Below are positions 28,128-37,679 of a DNA stretch of 49,159 nucleotides, one piece after another; within the stretch, counting starts at the first letter, position 1, and the number at the start of each line of letters is the position of its first letter. This stretch comes from Flammeovirgaceae bacterium BBD 1991-12 (lineage in GTDB: Bacteria; Bacteroidota; Bacteroidia; Cytophagales; Cyclobacteriaceae). Made by a program: the position numbers and the translations under genes. The stretch covers positions 1 through 49,159 of the forward strand of contig LYSV01000034.1 in the NCBI GenBank assembly GCA_001657315.1, read 5' to 3'. The notes beneath the pieces are model-generated. The model was given only the letters and a program-made list of their open reading frames with translations. It did not search any database and was not told the DNA's origin.

Positions 28128-28227
28128 AGCAGTACTTTATTTTAAATAATAAACAAAGTTATAGCAGAAAGGGCAGATTGCAAACGTTTGAAATATCCGG
28201 TATGTCACGAGTAACAACAATAGACAA

Positions 28228-28262
28228 AAAAAGAGGCTGCCTTTTTGAGACAGCCTCTTTTG
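28228..28262 (-). terminator. Intrinsic terminator of rho
   Basis: Stem AAGAGGCTG (28231-28239) with CAGCCTCTT (28251-28259). On the minus strand it is followed by a run of Ts, 25 nt after the rho stop. The near-symmetry could also let it act on plus. Confidence 0.9.
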
Positions 28263-28284
28263 ATATATTCAAACGGATCGCCGA

Positions 28285-29874
28285 TCATCCATTCATGGAG
28301 ATCAGGAATTCTTCGTTGTTTCTTGTTCCTTTCATTTTTGACAACAGGAACTCCATTGCTTCTGTTGAGTTCATATCAGACATGAACTTGCGCAGTATCC
28401 ATACACGTTGTAATTCTTCTTCAGACATGAGCAGGTCTTCTCTTCTGGTACCGGATGCCGGTACATCGATAGCAGGGTAAACACGTTTGTTCGACAGCTT
28501 CCTGTCCAGTTGAAGCTCCATGTTACCCGTACCCTTGAACTCCTCAAAGATCACCTCATCCATTTTGGAACCGGTCTCTATAAGCGCAGTGGCCAGAATG
28601 GTCAGGGAACCTCCGTTCTCTACATTCCGTGCAGCACCAAAGAATCGTTTTGGTTTGTGTAATGCATTGGCATCCACACCGCCCGACAGTATTTTACCGG
28701 ATGAAGGCACCACTGTGTTGTAGGCCCGTGCCAACCGGGTGATCGAGTCCAGCAGGATAACAACATCATGACCACACTCTACCATCCTTTTGGCTTTTTC
28801 CAGTACCATACTGGATACCTTCACATGCCTTTCAGCCTGCTCGTCGAAGGTTGAGGAGATTACTTCGGCCTTAACGCTTCGGGCCATGTCCGTCACCTCT
28901 TCCGGTCTTTCATCGATCAGTAAAATGATCAGGTAACACTCCGGGTGGTTTTCTGCAATGGCGTTGGCTACATTTTTCAGGAGGACCGTCTTACCGGTTT
29001 TGGGCTGGGCAACGATCATGCCTCTCTGTCCTTTTCCTATGGGCGAGAACAGGTCCAGTATGCGCGCAGAGTAATTATCCGGCTTGCTGCTGAGGCTTAT
29101 TTTTTCCTCCGGGAAAAGAGGCGTGAGGTATTCAAACGGCACACGATCCCTGATCTCTTCGGTGGTCTTTCCATTGACCGTACCCACCCTTAACAGAGCG
29201 AAATATTTTTCACCTTCTTTCGGTGGACGTATCTGCCCCTTTACAGTATCTCCGGTTTTAAGTCCGAAAAGCTTTATCTGAGAGGGAGAAACATAAATAT
29301 CATCAGGGCTGGCCAGGTAGTTGTAGTCCGAAGATCTCAGGAAGCCATAACCGTCCTGCATGATCTCAAGTACTCCTTCGTTTTCAATAACACCATCAAA
29401 GTCCTTGATATTGCCCTCTTTTTTACGGTTTTTTTGATCTTCCCTTTCTTCAGCCCTTCCATTGGACTCCTTTACTACCTCTTCCTTTTCCTTATCCTTA
29501 TCTGTTTTCCTGACTTCCTTGTCTTTTTTGTCCTTGTCAAAAGATGTGAGGCTATCTTCTATTTCTATATTGAAAGACTCAAGGAGTTCGTCGGAAGATA
29601 ACTCCTTTACCTGTTCCTTTTTTTCCTTCTTCGCGGTAACGTTCTCTCTTTTACGTGGTTTTTTTACTGTTTTTTCCTTCTTTTCAGGTTTTTCCTGTTT
29701 CTCTTCGTCCTTTTTCTTTGGCAGTTCATTTTCCGGAGTTACTGCCTGCTGATCAAGAATTTTGTAGATCAAGTCTTGCTTGGTGAGCTTACGGTAGTTT
29801 TTAAGTCCAAGCTCCTCGGCTATTTCCTTTAGCTCAGAAAGAAGCCTGACGTTCAATTCTTCAATAGTGTACAT
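28285..29874 (-). CDS. rho: Transcription termination factor Rho with long charged insertion
   Basis: 529 aa against about 420 in E. coli. The Rho N-terminal helical domain (1-45) is followed by a Lys/Glu/Asp-rich, low-complexity insertion (about 46-155), then the cold-shock-like RNA-binding domain ([21 protein letters not shown]) and the RecA-like motor. The motor has P-loop [12 protein letters not shown] and Walker [17 protein letters not shown]. All motor motifs are intact. Such insertions are common in Bacteroidota, and the one in Bacteroides thetaiotaomicron is reported to drive phase separation. It diverges from serS and ends at a strong intrinsic terminator. Confidence 0.97.
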   Translation of the reverse strand: MYTIEELNVRLLSELKEIAEELGLKNYRKLTKQDLIYKILDQQAVTPENELPKKKDEEKQEKPEKKEKTVKKPRKRENVTAKKEKKEQVKELSSDELLESFNIEIEDSLTSFDKDKKDKEVRKTDKDKEKEEVVKESNGRAEEREDQKNRKKEGNIKDFDGVIENEGVLEIMQDGYGFLRSSDYNYLASPDDIYVSPSQIKLFGLKTGDTVKGQIRPPKEGEKYFALLRVGTVNGKTTEEIRDRVPFEYLTPLFPEEKISLSSKPDNYSARILDLFSPIGKGQRGMIVAQPKTGKTVLLKNVANAIAENHPECYLIILLIDERPEEVTDMARSVKAEVISSTFDEQAERHVKVSSMVLEKAKRMVECGHDVVILLDSITRLARAYNTVVPSSGKILSGGVDANALHKPKRFFGAARNVENGGSLTILATALIETGSKMDEVIFEEFKGTGNMELQLDRKLSNKRVYPAIDVPASGTRREDLLMSEEELQRVWILRKFMSDMNSTEAMEFLLSKMKGTRNNEEFLISMNG

Positions 29875-30169
29875 AAAAGTTTGTTAGTCGTTTAAGACCA
29901 AATAGAAATGTTAATTATTATAATGTTATAACGAGTGATTTAAAAAAATTCACTGCGATGTTCAAATGCTGTGTTTGTGATTGATTACGAGTAAGCTTTT
30001 TGGAATCGGATTGACTTCTAAAGCTCGGCTTAATATTCTGGTTCTGCAATAATAGATCAACAAAGGCCAATAGCCAAATTTTTAGGAGCAAATAATCATT
30101 CTTGTTTTCAAAAACTTAAGTTTTACTTCCAAAATCCATTATTTTGCAGCGATTTTAACAACGACAGGA
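29875..30169. other. Divergent rho-serS intergenic region
   Basis: 295 bp, AT-rich, without a credible ORF. It should carry both promoters. Near-matches to TAnnTTTG are seen (TTATTTTG on plus close to serS; CTATTTGG on minus close to rho), but none is exact. The long leader on the rho side would suit autoregulation, which is only inferred. Confidence 0.5.
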
Positions 30170-31444
30170 ATGCTACAGGTAGCCTATATCCGTGATAATG
30201 AAGATGTTGTGATCCGGGCATTGAACAAAAGAAGATTCCAGGATGCTGAAAATACGATACGGAAAGTATTGCAGCTTGATGAATCCAGAAAAGCTGCTCA
30301 ACAGGACCTCGACGGTGTGCTTACGGAACTGAACAGTCTGTCGAAACAGATAGGTGGCCTGATGAAGCAGGGCGATACGGCCGGCGCTGAACAGATAAAG
30401 GTCAAAACAGCGGGGCTGAAGGAGAAGAGCAAGGAACTGACCGATGCCCGCACCACGGTGGAAGCAGAGCTTCAGAACCTGCTCTACACGATTCCCAATA
30501 TCCCCAATGGGGATGTGCCTGACGGGGTGGGGGAAGATGATAATGAGGTGGTATTTGAACACGGGAGTACTCCAGACCTGCCGCAGGGCGCTTTGCCCCA
30601 CTGGGAGCTGATCAGAAAGTACGACATCATTGACTTTGAGCTGGGCGTGAAGATCACCGGTGCCGGCTTTCCGGTGTACAAGGGAAAAGGTGCCAGATTA
30701 CAGCGTGCCATGGTCAATTTATTTTTGGATGAGGCGCTGAAGATGGGCTATACTGAGATCCAGCCTCCTATCGTCATTAATGAAGCGTCCGGTTATGGTA
30801 CGGGCCAGCTGCCGGATAAGGATGGTCAGATGTATCATGTCACGGAAGAGGACTTTTACCTGATACCTACAGCGGAGGTGCCGATCACCAATATGTACCG
30901 TGATGTGATCCTGAAAGAAGAAGACCTCCCCGTAAAAAACGTTGGCTATACACCTTGCTTCCGGCGGGAGGCGGGCTCATGGGGTGCTCATGTACGCGGA
31001 CTTAATCGCCTGCATCAGTTTGACAAGGTAGAGATTGTACAGATACAGCCACCTGAAAAATCCTATGAAGCCCTTAAGGAAATGTGCAGGTACGTTCAGG
31101 GGCTTCTGGAAAAGCTCGGGCTTCAATACCGTGTACTTAACCTGTGTGGAGGCGACCTTGGATTTACGGCCGCACAGACCTTTGATATGGAGGTGTACTC
31201 TGCTGCTCAAAAGAAATGGCTGGAGGTAAGCTCTGTGAGTAATTTTGAAACCTACCAGGCTAATCGCTTAAAGCTGAGATATCAGACTTCTGACAAGAAA
31301 AAACAACTGCTGCATACGCTCAATGGCAGCGCATTGGCTTTGCCGCGGATTATTGCTGCCGTGCTGGAAAATAATCAGACAGACAATGGGATAATCATTC
31401 CGGAGGTTCTGGTACCTTACACAGGGTTTGATATTATTAATTAA
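30170..31444 (+). CDS. serS: Seryl-tRNA synthetase
   Basis: 424 aa. The N-terminal long coiled-coil arm (about 30-105) binds the tRNA. The class II catalytic core shows motif 2 (PCFRREAGSWGAHVRGLNRLHQF region at about 263-286) and motif 3 (NGSALALPRIIAAVLEN). TAEVPITN and the serine-binding Thr/Glu region are present. It charges tRNA-Ser. It is divergent from rho and monocistronic; a weak hairpin lies just after the stop. Confidence 0.98.
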   Translation: MLQVAYIRDNEDVVIRALNKRRFQDAENTIRKVLQLDESRKAAQQDLDGVLTELNSLSKQIGGLMKQGDTAGAEQIKVKTAGLKEKSKELTDARTTVEAELQNLLYTIPNIPNGDVPDGVGEDDNEVVFEHGSTPDLPQGALPHWELIRKYDIIDFELGVKITGAGFPVYKGKGARLQRAMVNLFLDEALKMGYTEIQPPIVINEASGYGTGQLPDKDGQMYHVTEEDFYLIPTAEVPITNMYRDVILKEEDLPVKNVGYTPCFRREAGSWGAHVRGLNRLHQFDKVEIVQIQPPEKSYEALKEMCRYVQGLLEKLGLQYRVLNLCGGDLGFTAAQTFDMEVYSAAQKKWLEVSSVSNFETYQANRLKLRYQTSDKKKQLLHTLNGSALALPRIIAAVLENNQTDNGIIIPEVLVPYTGFDIIN

Positions 31445-31640
31445 AAGGGAAGATCACCTATCTTAAAAGCATAGGCGACAGCACTTGTCTTTTCCCTTAT
31501 TTTAGCAGATCCTGTAACTCATTGATCCGTTTCATGTGCTGCCAGGTGGATTTACGGAAGCCACCGACCACCCATCAATATCTCTGAGGTTTTCAAAAAT
31601 GATAATCATTAAGTTAGCAAACCTCTTAAAAACACAAAAC

Positions 31641-33770
31641 ATGAAAAATATACTGATACCTGCCGGGCTGCTGTTGCTGGTTTTTTCCTGTACAACTGCC
31701 GAAAAAGAGAAGTTCAGTTACCCCGAAACCTCCAGTGTGGATACTGTAGATGTTTATTTCGGAACTTCCGTACCTGACCCGTACCGGTGGCTTGAAGATG
31801 ACAATGCTGATAAAACAAAGGAGTGGGTGAGCTCACAGAATTCGCTCACATTTGACTACCTGGGCAATATCCCTTTTAGAGAAGATATAAAAAAGCGACT
31901 CGAAGAAGTATACAATTACGAACGGGTAACAGCTCCGAACAAACATGGTGATTACTTCTACTACTACCGTAATAATGGTCTCCAAAACCAGAATGTGCTG
32001 TACCGCAGGGGCGTGGATTCAGAAGTCGAAGAGATCTTTCTGGATCCCAATAAATTCAGGGAAGATGGCACCATATCCCTTGGTGGTACTGGGTTTTCGG
32101 ATGATGGAAGCCTGTTTGGTTTCCTTATCTCCGAGGGTGGATCCGATTGGAGAAAGGCCATAATACTTAATACCAATGATAAATCACAGGTGGATGATAC
32201 GCTCAGACATATAAAGTTCAGTGGTATTTCATGGCTTGGCAATGAAGGTTTTTTCTATACCCGGTATGAAGAGCCAAAAGCAGGGGAAGAATTATCCGGC
32301 CTGAATACAAAGGGACGGGTCTTCTACCACAAGATCGGCACCCCACAGTCCCGGGATGAAATGATTTTTGAACCTAAAGGGGATAAAGTGGGTGCTGGAG
32401 GATATCTTACGGAAAATAACCGGTTTCTGGTTATCACTACATTTGCAGGAACTTCCGGTAATCAGCTGTTTGTCAGGGACCTTGAGGGAAAAAATGAATT
32501 GATCACTATTGTTGATGATTTTGACAATGACCATAATGTTCTTGATACCAAAGAGGGCAAGCTTCTGGTCTACACCAACAGGGAGGCTCCTAATTACAGG
32601 GTAGTGGAGGTGGATCCGAGTGCTCCTGCGCACGAAAACTGGAAAGATATCATTCCGGAAAACGAAAACGTGCTTAATGCCGGTACCGCAGGTGGGTTCA
32701 TATTCGCCAACTATCTGGAAGATGCCAAAACAGTTGTAAAACAGTTTGACTATGAAGGTACTTTTGTAAGAGAGGTGGAATTGCCGGATATAGGCAGTGC
32801 GTTTGGGTTTGCCGGCCTCCGTGATGATACCGAACTTTACTACGTATTCACCTCGTTCACCTACCCCTCTTCAATATTCAGATATGACATCGCAACAGGC
32901 ACATCTGAACTGCATGAGAGGTCAAAGGTGGATTTTAATGCCGAAGATTACGAGACAAAACAGGTATTCTACAACAGTAAAGATGGTACCCGTATACCTA
33001 TGTTTATCGTTCATAAAAAAGGAATAGAGCTGAACGGGAAGAATCCGACCTGGTTATACTCTTATGGTGGGTTCAATGTAAGCCTGCGTCCGTCATTCAG
33101 CACATCAAGGATCGTTTGGCTGGAAAACGGGGGTATCTACGCACAGCCGAATATCCGTGGTGGAGGAGAGTACGGTAAAAAATGGCACGAAGCGGGTACT
33201 AAAATGCAAAAACAAAATGTATTTGACGATTTCATAGCGGCAGGAGAGTACCTTATCGATAACGGTTACACTTCCAGTGACTATCTGGCCATAGCGGGGG
33301 GTAGCAATGGCGGACTGCTGGTGGGTGCTACCATGACCCAGCGCCCTGATCTGATGAAGGTGGCCTTCCCTGCCGTAGGGGTAATGGATATGCTACGCTA
33401 TCACAAATTCACCATTGGCTGGGCATGGGCTACGGACTATGGTACGTCAGAAGATTCAAAGGAAATGTTTGAGTACCTGAAGGGATATTCTCCCCTGCAT
33501 AATCTCAGACCTGAGATGAGCTACCCTGCCACTTTGGTGACTACGGCTGACCATGATGACCGTGTGGTGCCTGCTCACTCTTTTAAGTTCGCGGCTACAC
33601 TTCAGAAAAATCATGCCGGTGATGATCCTGTGCTGATCCGTATTGAAACCAATGCCGGACATGGCGCAGGTACGCCTGTGAGCAAGACTATTGAGCGGCA
33701 GGCTGACATTTATTCTTTTGCATGGTACAACATGGGCGTCATTCCACCTATTGCCAAAAAAACACAATAA
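31641..33770 (+). CDS. Prolyl oligopeptidase, lipoprotein (S9A family)
   Basis: 709 aa from ATG 31641; the in-frame extension to 31536 is not convincing. It has a lipoprotein signal (MKNILIPAGLLLLVFSC) with a Cys at about 17, so it is anchored in the periplasm or on the surface. A seven-bladed propeller domain is followed by an alpha/beta-hydrolase domain. The catalytic residues are visible: Ser in GGSNGG, Asp in DHDDRV and His in GHGAG. It cleaves proline-containing peptides after Pro. It is an independent gene after serS. Confidence 0.95.
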   Translation: MKNILIPAGLLLLVFSCTTAEKEKFSYPETSSVDTVDVYFGTSVPDPYRWLEDDNADKTKEWVSSQNSLTFDYLGNIPFREDIKKRLEEVYNYERVTAPNKHGDYFYYYRNNGLQNQNVLYRRGVDSEVEEIFLDPNKFREDGTISLGGTGFSDDGSLFGFLISEGGSDWRKAIILNTNDKSQVDDTLRHIKFSGISWLGNEGFFYTRYEEPKAGEELSGLNTKGRVFYHKIGTPQSRDEMIFEPKGDKVGAGGYLTENNRFLVITTFAGTSGNQLFVRDLEGKNELITIVDDFDNDHNVLDTKEGKLLVYTNREAPNYRVVEVDPSAPAHENWKDIIPENENVLNAGTAGGFIFANYLEDAKTVVKQFDYEGTFVREVELPDIGSAFGFAGLRDDTELYYVFTSFTYPSSIFRYDIATGTSELHERSKVDFNAEDYETKQVFYNSKDGTRIPMFIVHKKGIELNGKNPTWLYSYGGFNVSLRPSFSTSRIVWLENGGIYAQPNIRGGGEYGKKWHEAGTKMQKQNVFDDFIAAGEYLIDNGYTSSDYLAIAGGSNGGLLVGATMTQRPDLMKVAFPAVGVMDMLRYHKFTIGWAWATDYGTSEDSKEMFEYLKGYSPLHNLRPEMSYPATLVTTADHDDRVVPAHSFKFAATLQKNHAGDDPVLIRIETNAGHGAGTPVSKTIERQADIYSFAWYNMGVIPPIAKKTQ

Positions 33771-33867
33771 ACGTTAAGGACAAGGCGCATGTAGAGAATG
33801 TCGCAATAACCGGTGAAGAGTGACCGTCGCATCTGTGGTGTAGCGATTGCTTAACTTTAACCACACT

Positions 33868-34317
33868 ATGACTATACGAAAAGGAAAAAAGCAGGACCTG
33901 TCCAGGGTACTGGAACTGATAAAGGAGTTGGCCGAATATGAAAAGGCTCCGGATCAGGTGACCAATACCATTGAAATGATGGAAGAGGACGGTTTTGGTG
34001 AAAATCCCGTATTCGGATTCTTCGTAGCTGAGGATGATGAAAAGGGTATCGTAGGCATTTCTTTGTATTACTATCGCTATTCCACATGGAAGGGGAAAAA
34101 GCTTTATCTGGAGGATATTGTGGTCACGGAAAATGAAAGGGGTAAGGGAATTGGGAAAATGTTATTTGATGCTACCATAGAGCAGGGTAAGGCCACTAAT
34201 TGTACAGGCATGATGTGGCAGGTACTGGAATGGAATGAACCAGCGATAAATTTTTACAGGAAGAACTACCAGGCGCAGTTCGATCCGGAATGGATCAATT
34301 GTAGTATTGACTGGTGA
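33868..34317 (+). CDS. GNAT family N-acetyltransferase (diamine/thialysine acetyltransferase-like)
   Basis: 149 aa from ATG 33868; an upstream in-frame TTG at 33847 is less likely. The acetyl-CoA-binding motif is ENERGKGIGKMLF, and the rest (YSTWKGKKLYLEDIVVT; WNEPAINFYRK) matches the spermidine/spermine and thialysine acetyltransferase subgroup closely. The likely substrate is a small amine. It is a stand-alone gene, convergent with the M56/BlaR-like gene. Confidence 0.88.
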   Translation: MTIRKGKKQDLSRVLELIKELAEYEKAPDQVTNTIEMMEEDGFGENPVFGFFVAEDDEKGIVGISLYYYRYSTWKGKKLYLEDIVVTENERGKGIGKMLFDATIEQGKATNCTGMMWQVLEWNEPAINFYRKNYQAQFDPEWINCSIDW

Positions 34318-34359
34318 TCCATTGCATAGTAATCAGACAGTTCCGCTGCTCTGTTAGTG

Positions 34360-36141
34360 TCAGGGTTTTTTGGTTTTGATCCGTATGATACCCCCGGCCT
34401 CCACGCCGTATTTTTTGGCAGCTGTCGGCCTGCGTATCACTTCCATGGATTCGATCTCGTGGGGTTCGAGATAAAAAGGATCACCATTGTAAACTTCATC
34501 ATCAATGATGTAGATCAGCAGACTATTCTGCATTTTCAACAAATTATTTTGCATATCCTGCACGTACACCGGGTGATTGGGTCGTATTGGTATGTGTGTT
34601 GTATCTGACCAGAAATTACTTTGTGGATTCCTTCTGATTCTTTCTATAACCGGTACCCTGGTAGAATCATAACGGTAAGTGGAGATAACAACTACTCCGT
34701 TTTTAGCGGCACTTCCGTAGAGGGCTGTAGCCGCCTGATCTCTCAAAATATTAATGCTTTTAATTTGTTCTGGTGTCAGGTCCCTGATTGGATTACGTTC
34801 TTTAGTGGCCTTTCCATCAATAATGTAAAGAGGTTGTTCGAGATTGTCAGCTGTACGTAAATCAATGAGCGGATTCCTTCTTACAGGTTGATATGAAGAG
34901 GAGGAATACCATCCCGGGGCAGTATTTTTCCTGTAAGACGGAAGATGGGACTGGCTTAGATTTACATCAATCAGACTGTCGGCTGATAGTAGAGGAACAA
35001 CAATGAAATCATGCTCCACAGCAAAGAAAACTACTTCGAAGGCAGATTGGGGTACATCTTTAAGTCTGTAAAAACCTTCTTCATCGGTAAGGGTGCTGAT
35101 CCCAAAGCTCCTTACCATCACCTGTACCTCTGGGATAGGCTTGCCGTCATTAATATGATTTACTTTCCCGGAGATGTCACGGGTTTCTTCTTGTTCGTCT
35201 TTTGTGGGATCCGGGTAGATCGGTTCGGACCAAAAAGCCAGGAGAGTGATGGCTAAGGGCAACAGGATCAATGTTTTCAATCGGGTCAGTTTACCAGAGC
35301 GCTTTTTATTCATCATGATGATCCTTTTTTTCAGAGAATGCCGGGCAAAAGTATTGGTCGGTACTATTTGTTCATAGCCGGTGCTGTATTTGAGTAAAAG
35401 CATCTGATATTGCTCTGAGGTGCTGCCATTGAGGATAACACCTTCATCGGCAAGGTATTCGTGGATTTCCTGCAGTGCTTTTTTTAACAACCATGCTGCT
35501 GGGTTGTACCACTGGATGACGAGCATCAGCTCAGCGAGTAGGAGATCCACCGAATGATACTGCCTGATGTGAGTATTCTCATGCGCTAGTATTGTATGGA
35601 ACTCTTCACCCTGGATGGAAGGCGGTACAAACAGGAGGTTGCAAAAAGAGAAGGGGGCACTGACCTTTGAGGTGATCGCCAGCCGGATACCGCTTGGTGC
35701 TATTTCAAATTGTGCAGACCTGTATAAACTCCATATTTTGATCAGCATCAATACAAGCCTGATGAAGAATACTACAACTCCTGTGAAATACACCCAAAGT
35801 AGCCACGTAGCCAGACTATGGATAAAGGATGGCCGGCCGGGTCGGGCGTCATACATGAGCTTTTGTTCTGTGATGAAAGGTATTGGTTCGGTAGGATGTG
35901 TAACGTTGTATGATGGGCCTGATTCTGTGGGAATGGGGGAAACATTATACTCACCTTTGAAAAAGGCAAGGTGTGGAAAGTTAATGAACGGTAGTGTTAG
36001 TGCGAGGCAAATGGATAAGATCAGGTAAGCCCGACTGAATGCGAAGTGAGTAGTGTTCTTAAAGAACACCCAATAAGCAAAGTAAAAGACAGCTATACCT
36101 GCTGAAGCCTGCAGGAGGTAAACGAGGGGGTCAGTTTCCAT
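34360..36141 (-). CDS. BlaR1-like M56 peptidase fused to tandem TonB-plug-like modules
   Basis: 593 aa. The N-terminal part (about 1-300) has four or five membrane helices and the zinc motif LAHENTH (HExxH), as in BlaR1/MecR1. After the last helix (about 287-303) a periplasmic region carries a carboxypeptidase-regulatory-like sandwich (about 318-385; ISGKVNHINDGKPIPEVQV) and then two plug-like segments: PLYIIDGKAT...ALYGSAAKNGVVVIS and IYIIDDEVYNG...AKKYGVEAGGIIRIK. No penicillin-binding sensor domain is present. It overlaps blaI by 11 nt. It probably cleaves BlaI in response to an envelope cue. Confidence 0.9.
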   Translation of the reverse strand: METDPLVYLLQASAGIAVFYFAYWVFFKNTTHFAFSRAYLILSICLALTLPFINFPHLAFFKGEYNVSPIPTESGPSYNVTHPTEPIPFITEQKLMYDARPGRPSFIHSLATWLLWVYFTGVVVFFIRLVLMLIKIWSLYRSAQFEIAPSGIRLAITSKVSAPFSFCNLLFVPPSIQGEEFHTILAHENTHIRQYHSVDLLLAELMLVIQWYNPAAWLLKKALQEIHEYLADEGVILNGSTSEQYQMLLLKYSTGYEQIVPTNTFARHSLKKRIIMMNKKRSGKLTRLKTLILLPLAITLLAFWSEPIYPDPTKDEQEETRDISGKVNHINDGKPIPEVQVMVRSFGISTLTDEEGFYRLKDVPQSAFEVVFFAVEHDFIVVPLLSADSLIDVNLSQSHLPSYRKNTAPGWYSSSSYQPVRRNPLIDLRTADNLEQPLYIIDGKATKERNPIRDLTPEQIKSINILRDQAATALYGSAAKNGVVVISTYRYDSTRVPVIERIRRNPQSNFWSDTTHIPIRPNHPVYVQDMQNNLLKMQNSLLIYIIDDEVYNGDPFYLEPHEIESMEVIRRPTAAKKYGVEAGGIIRIKTKKP

Positions 36142-36505
36142 TTTGGTTCTGTTTTGATTGGATCAATTGGATAATCTCTTTTAATTCTTCTTCATTTATC
36201 TTTTCTTCTTTGGCAAAGAAGGAGATAACATCTTTATAGGAGTTTTCGAAGTAGTCCCTGATCACCCTTTTAAGGTCAAACTTCCTGTATTCGTCCCGGG
36301 AGACGATAGGAAAGTATTCATAGGTCTTTCCGTAGGCCTTATATCCCACAAAACCTTTCTTTTCCAGGATCCTTACTACAGATGAAACCGTGCTGTAAGG
36401 TCTTTTTGGTGGCGGCAGCTTTTCCAGTACATCATTGACAAATCCCCGGCCGATCTGCCAGATGATATGCATTACCTCTTCCTCTTTTTTAGTGAGTCGT
36501 TCCAT
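36131..36505 (-). CDS. BlaI/MecI-family transcriptional repressor
   Basis: 124 aa from ATG 36505; longer in-frame starts run into the operator region. The winged helix is recognisable (MERLTKKEEEVMHIIWQIG; PYSTVSSVVRILEKKGFVGYKA), followed by a C-terminal dimerisation helix (about 85-118). The 3' end overlaps the M56 gene, giving the standard repressor/protease pair. Inverted repeats just upstream of the ATG suggest autoregulation. The regulated envelope genes are not obvious. Confidence 0.92.
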   Translation of the reverse strand: MERLTKKEEEVMHIIWQIGRGFVNDVLEKLPPPKRPYSTVSSVVRILEKKGFVGYKAYGKTYEYFPIVSRDEYRKFDLKRVIRDYFENSYKDVISFFAKEEKINEEELKEIIQLIQSKQNQNGN

Positions 36506-36516
36506 AACAACAAATA

Positions 36517-36558
36517 TATAACGTATTAAACAGTTATACAACGTATAAATACGTTATA
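36517..36558. promoter_or_regulatory. Probable BlaI operator (nested inverted repeats)
   Basis: Arms TATAACGTATT (36517-36527) and AATACGTTATA (36548-36558) are perfect inverted repeats. Between and overlapping them is a second dyad TTATAC-AAC-GTATAA (36534-36548). It lies 12-53 bp upstream of the blaI ATG. Confidence 0.65.
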
Positions 36559-36812
36559 ATAGATTGGATCTCTGCCCGATCAATGAGCATGTTCCCATGC
36601 CTTTTTGTATGCTTATGGATCATTGAGTGAGATACCTTGCGGGAGCAACTCCCATTCTGCATCAAAAGTGATGGATTGAAGCATATTACCGAAGGTCATA
36701 AAAGAGAGTTCGGCAAAAGACAATAAAATGCCGTTGCCACTTGTACAAGTGGATTGGATGGAAAGGGATTTATCGTGTATCAGGCTGGAATTCCGGGTAT
36801 GAGCTGTGGTTT
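36559..36812. other. Intergenic region between DUF1987 gene and blaI
   Basis: No gene is seen. It contains a perfect 16-bp palindrome at 36737-36752 (CCACTTGT/ACAAGTGG) and a looser inverted repeat TCAATGA/TCATTGA near 36579-36627. Confidence 0.5.
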
Positions 36813-37190
36813 CTACGCCAGCGTTCTATACTCTATTGGAATGTCAAACATTTCACCGAGTTCTTCTCCCATCTCAGCAAGTGACTCATCCTCAGGAGGG
36901 TAAGCCCAGATCACCCTTACCTTGTTGCCAAGTATAAAGTATTTATTGAACTCTGCCAGTACATCGATGACCATTCTTTCTGATGCGGAATTAATATATT
37001 CAAATTCCAATTCGATGGTTGTTTCAGGCTGAGGGTCTTTGAAATAATCTCTCAGCCATTCCAGTATGGCAGAGTAGTACGGAATGGTATCTTCCATAAA
37101 AGAACGTCCTTTTACCTGTATTTTGCCCGATTTTGGATCTAAAAGCAATTTTGGGCTGTCCTCCGTAGCTTCAAGAAATAACGTTTTCAT
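36813..37190 (-). CDS. DUF1987 (SiaC-like) protein
   Basis: 125 aa. The family layout is clear: FLEATEDSPKLLLDPKSGKIQVKGRS at the start, an acidic middle (PETTIELEFEYINSASERMV) and a C-terminal helix with YPPEDESLAEMGEELGEMF. SiaC-type proteins are phosphoprotein regulators whose Thr or Ser is controlled by a SiaB/SiaA kinase-phosphatase pair and which can activate a diguanylate cyclase. No such partners lie nearby. The residue ASER could include the phospho-site (inference). Confidence 0.8.
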   Translation of the reverse strand: MKTLFLEATEDSPKLLLDPKSGKIQVKGRSFMEDTIPYYSAILEWLRDYFKDPQPETTIELEFEYINSASERMVIDVLAEFNKYFILGNKVRVIWAYPPEDESLAEMGEELGEMFDIPIEYRTLA

Positions 37191-37306
37191 AACCGCTGGC
37201 TTTTGACTGAATATGAAATATACTACTTTACCAACTTCCAGTGAAGTTTAGAACGTTAAAGCGCATATATGAAAGTTCAGGCCAGAATTTCAGCCTTTAA
37301 GCCGCT

Positions 37307-37612
37307 TTATGGTATTTCCTCCAGCAATGTACGGAACGCAACATGGCGGTCCCTGTATTTGGCCTGATGTTCACGGATAAGACCCGGGGCATACTCGTTT
37401 AGGTATTCTTCTACTTTACCTATACTGTCAGCAAAGTACTGAATAGAATATGAAGTGGTTTTGGGATCGTCATGCCCCAGTACCTTGTACATTTTTGAAT
37501 CATAGAACATCCCGGTTTTCATGACATCGGGGATATGTTCCCCTTTCATCCAATCGAGCCATTCGTGCTCAATTTCCTTGTCTACTCCCACAGTTACATT
37601 ATACAGAATCAT
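37307..37612 (-). CDS. DUF4286 family protein
   Basis: 101 aa, the usual length for this family. The signature N-terminus MILYNVTVGVDKEIEHEWLDW and central QYFADSIGKVEEYL fit a small ferredoxin-like alpha/beta dimer. Function is unknown. It diverges from the MltF-like gene with about 67 bp between the starts. Confidence 0.85.
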   Translation of the reverse strand: MILYNVTVGVDKEIEHEWLDWMKGEHIPDVMKTGMFYDSKMYKVLGHDDPKTTSYSIQYFADSIGKVEEYLNEYAPGLIREHQAKYRDRHVAFRTLLEEIP

Positions 37613-37679
37613 TGATCAGGGTACAGTTAAAAGTGATCCGAATTTTTCCGAAAACAAAAATATCACTATTTTAATAATC

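Noticed and set aside
31442-31498. Terminator after serS
   Set aside because: Only a 7-bp AAGGGAA/TTCCCTT stem with a long loop is seen, which is too weak to assert.
31498-31572. 24-codon minus-strand stretch that looks like a protein C-terminus (ends INELQDLLK)
   Set aside because: It is bounded by a stop codon just upstream and has no start or neighbouring remnant, so it is too short to call a pseudogene.
37521-37679. 53-codon extension of the MltF-like gene
   Set aside because: It overlaps the DUF4286 gene on the other strand, and the lipoprotein signal begins at the ATG at 37680.
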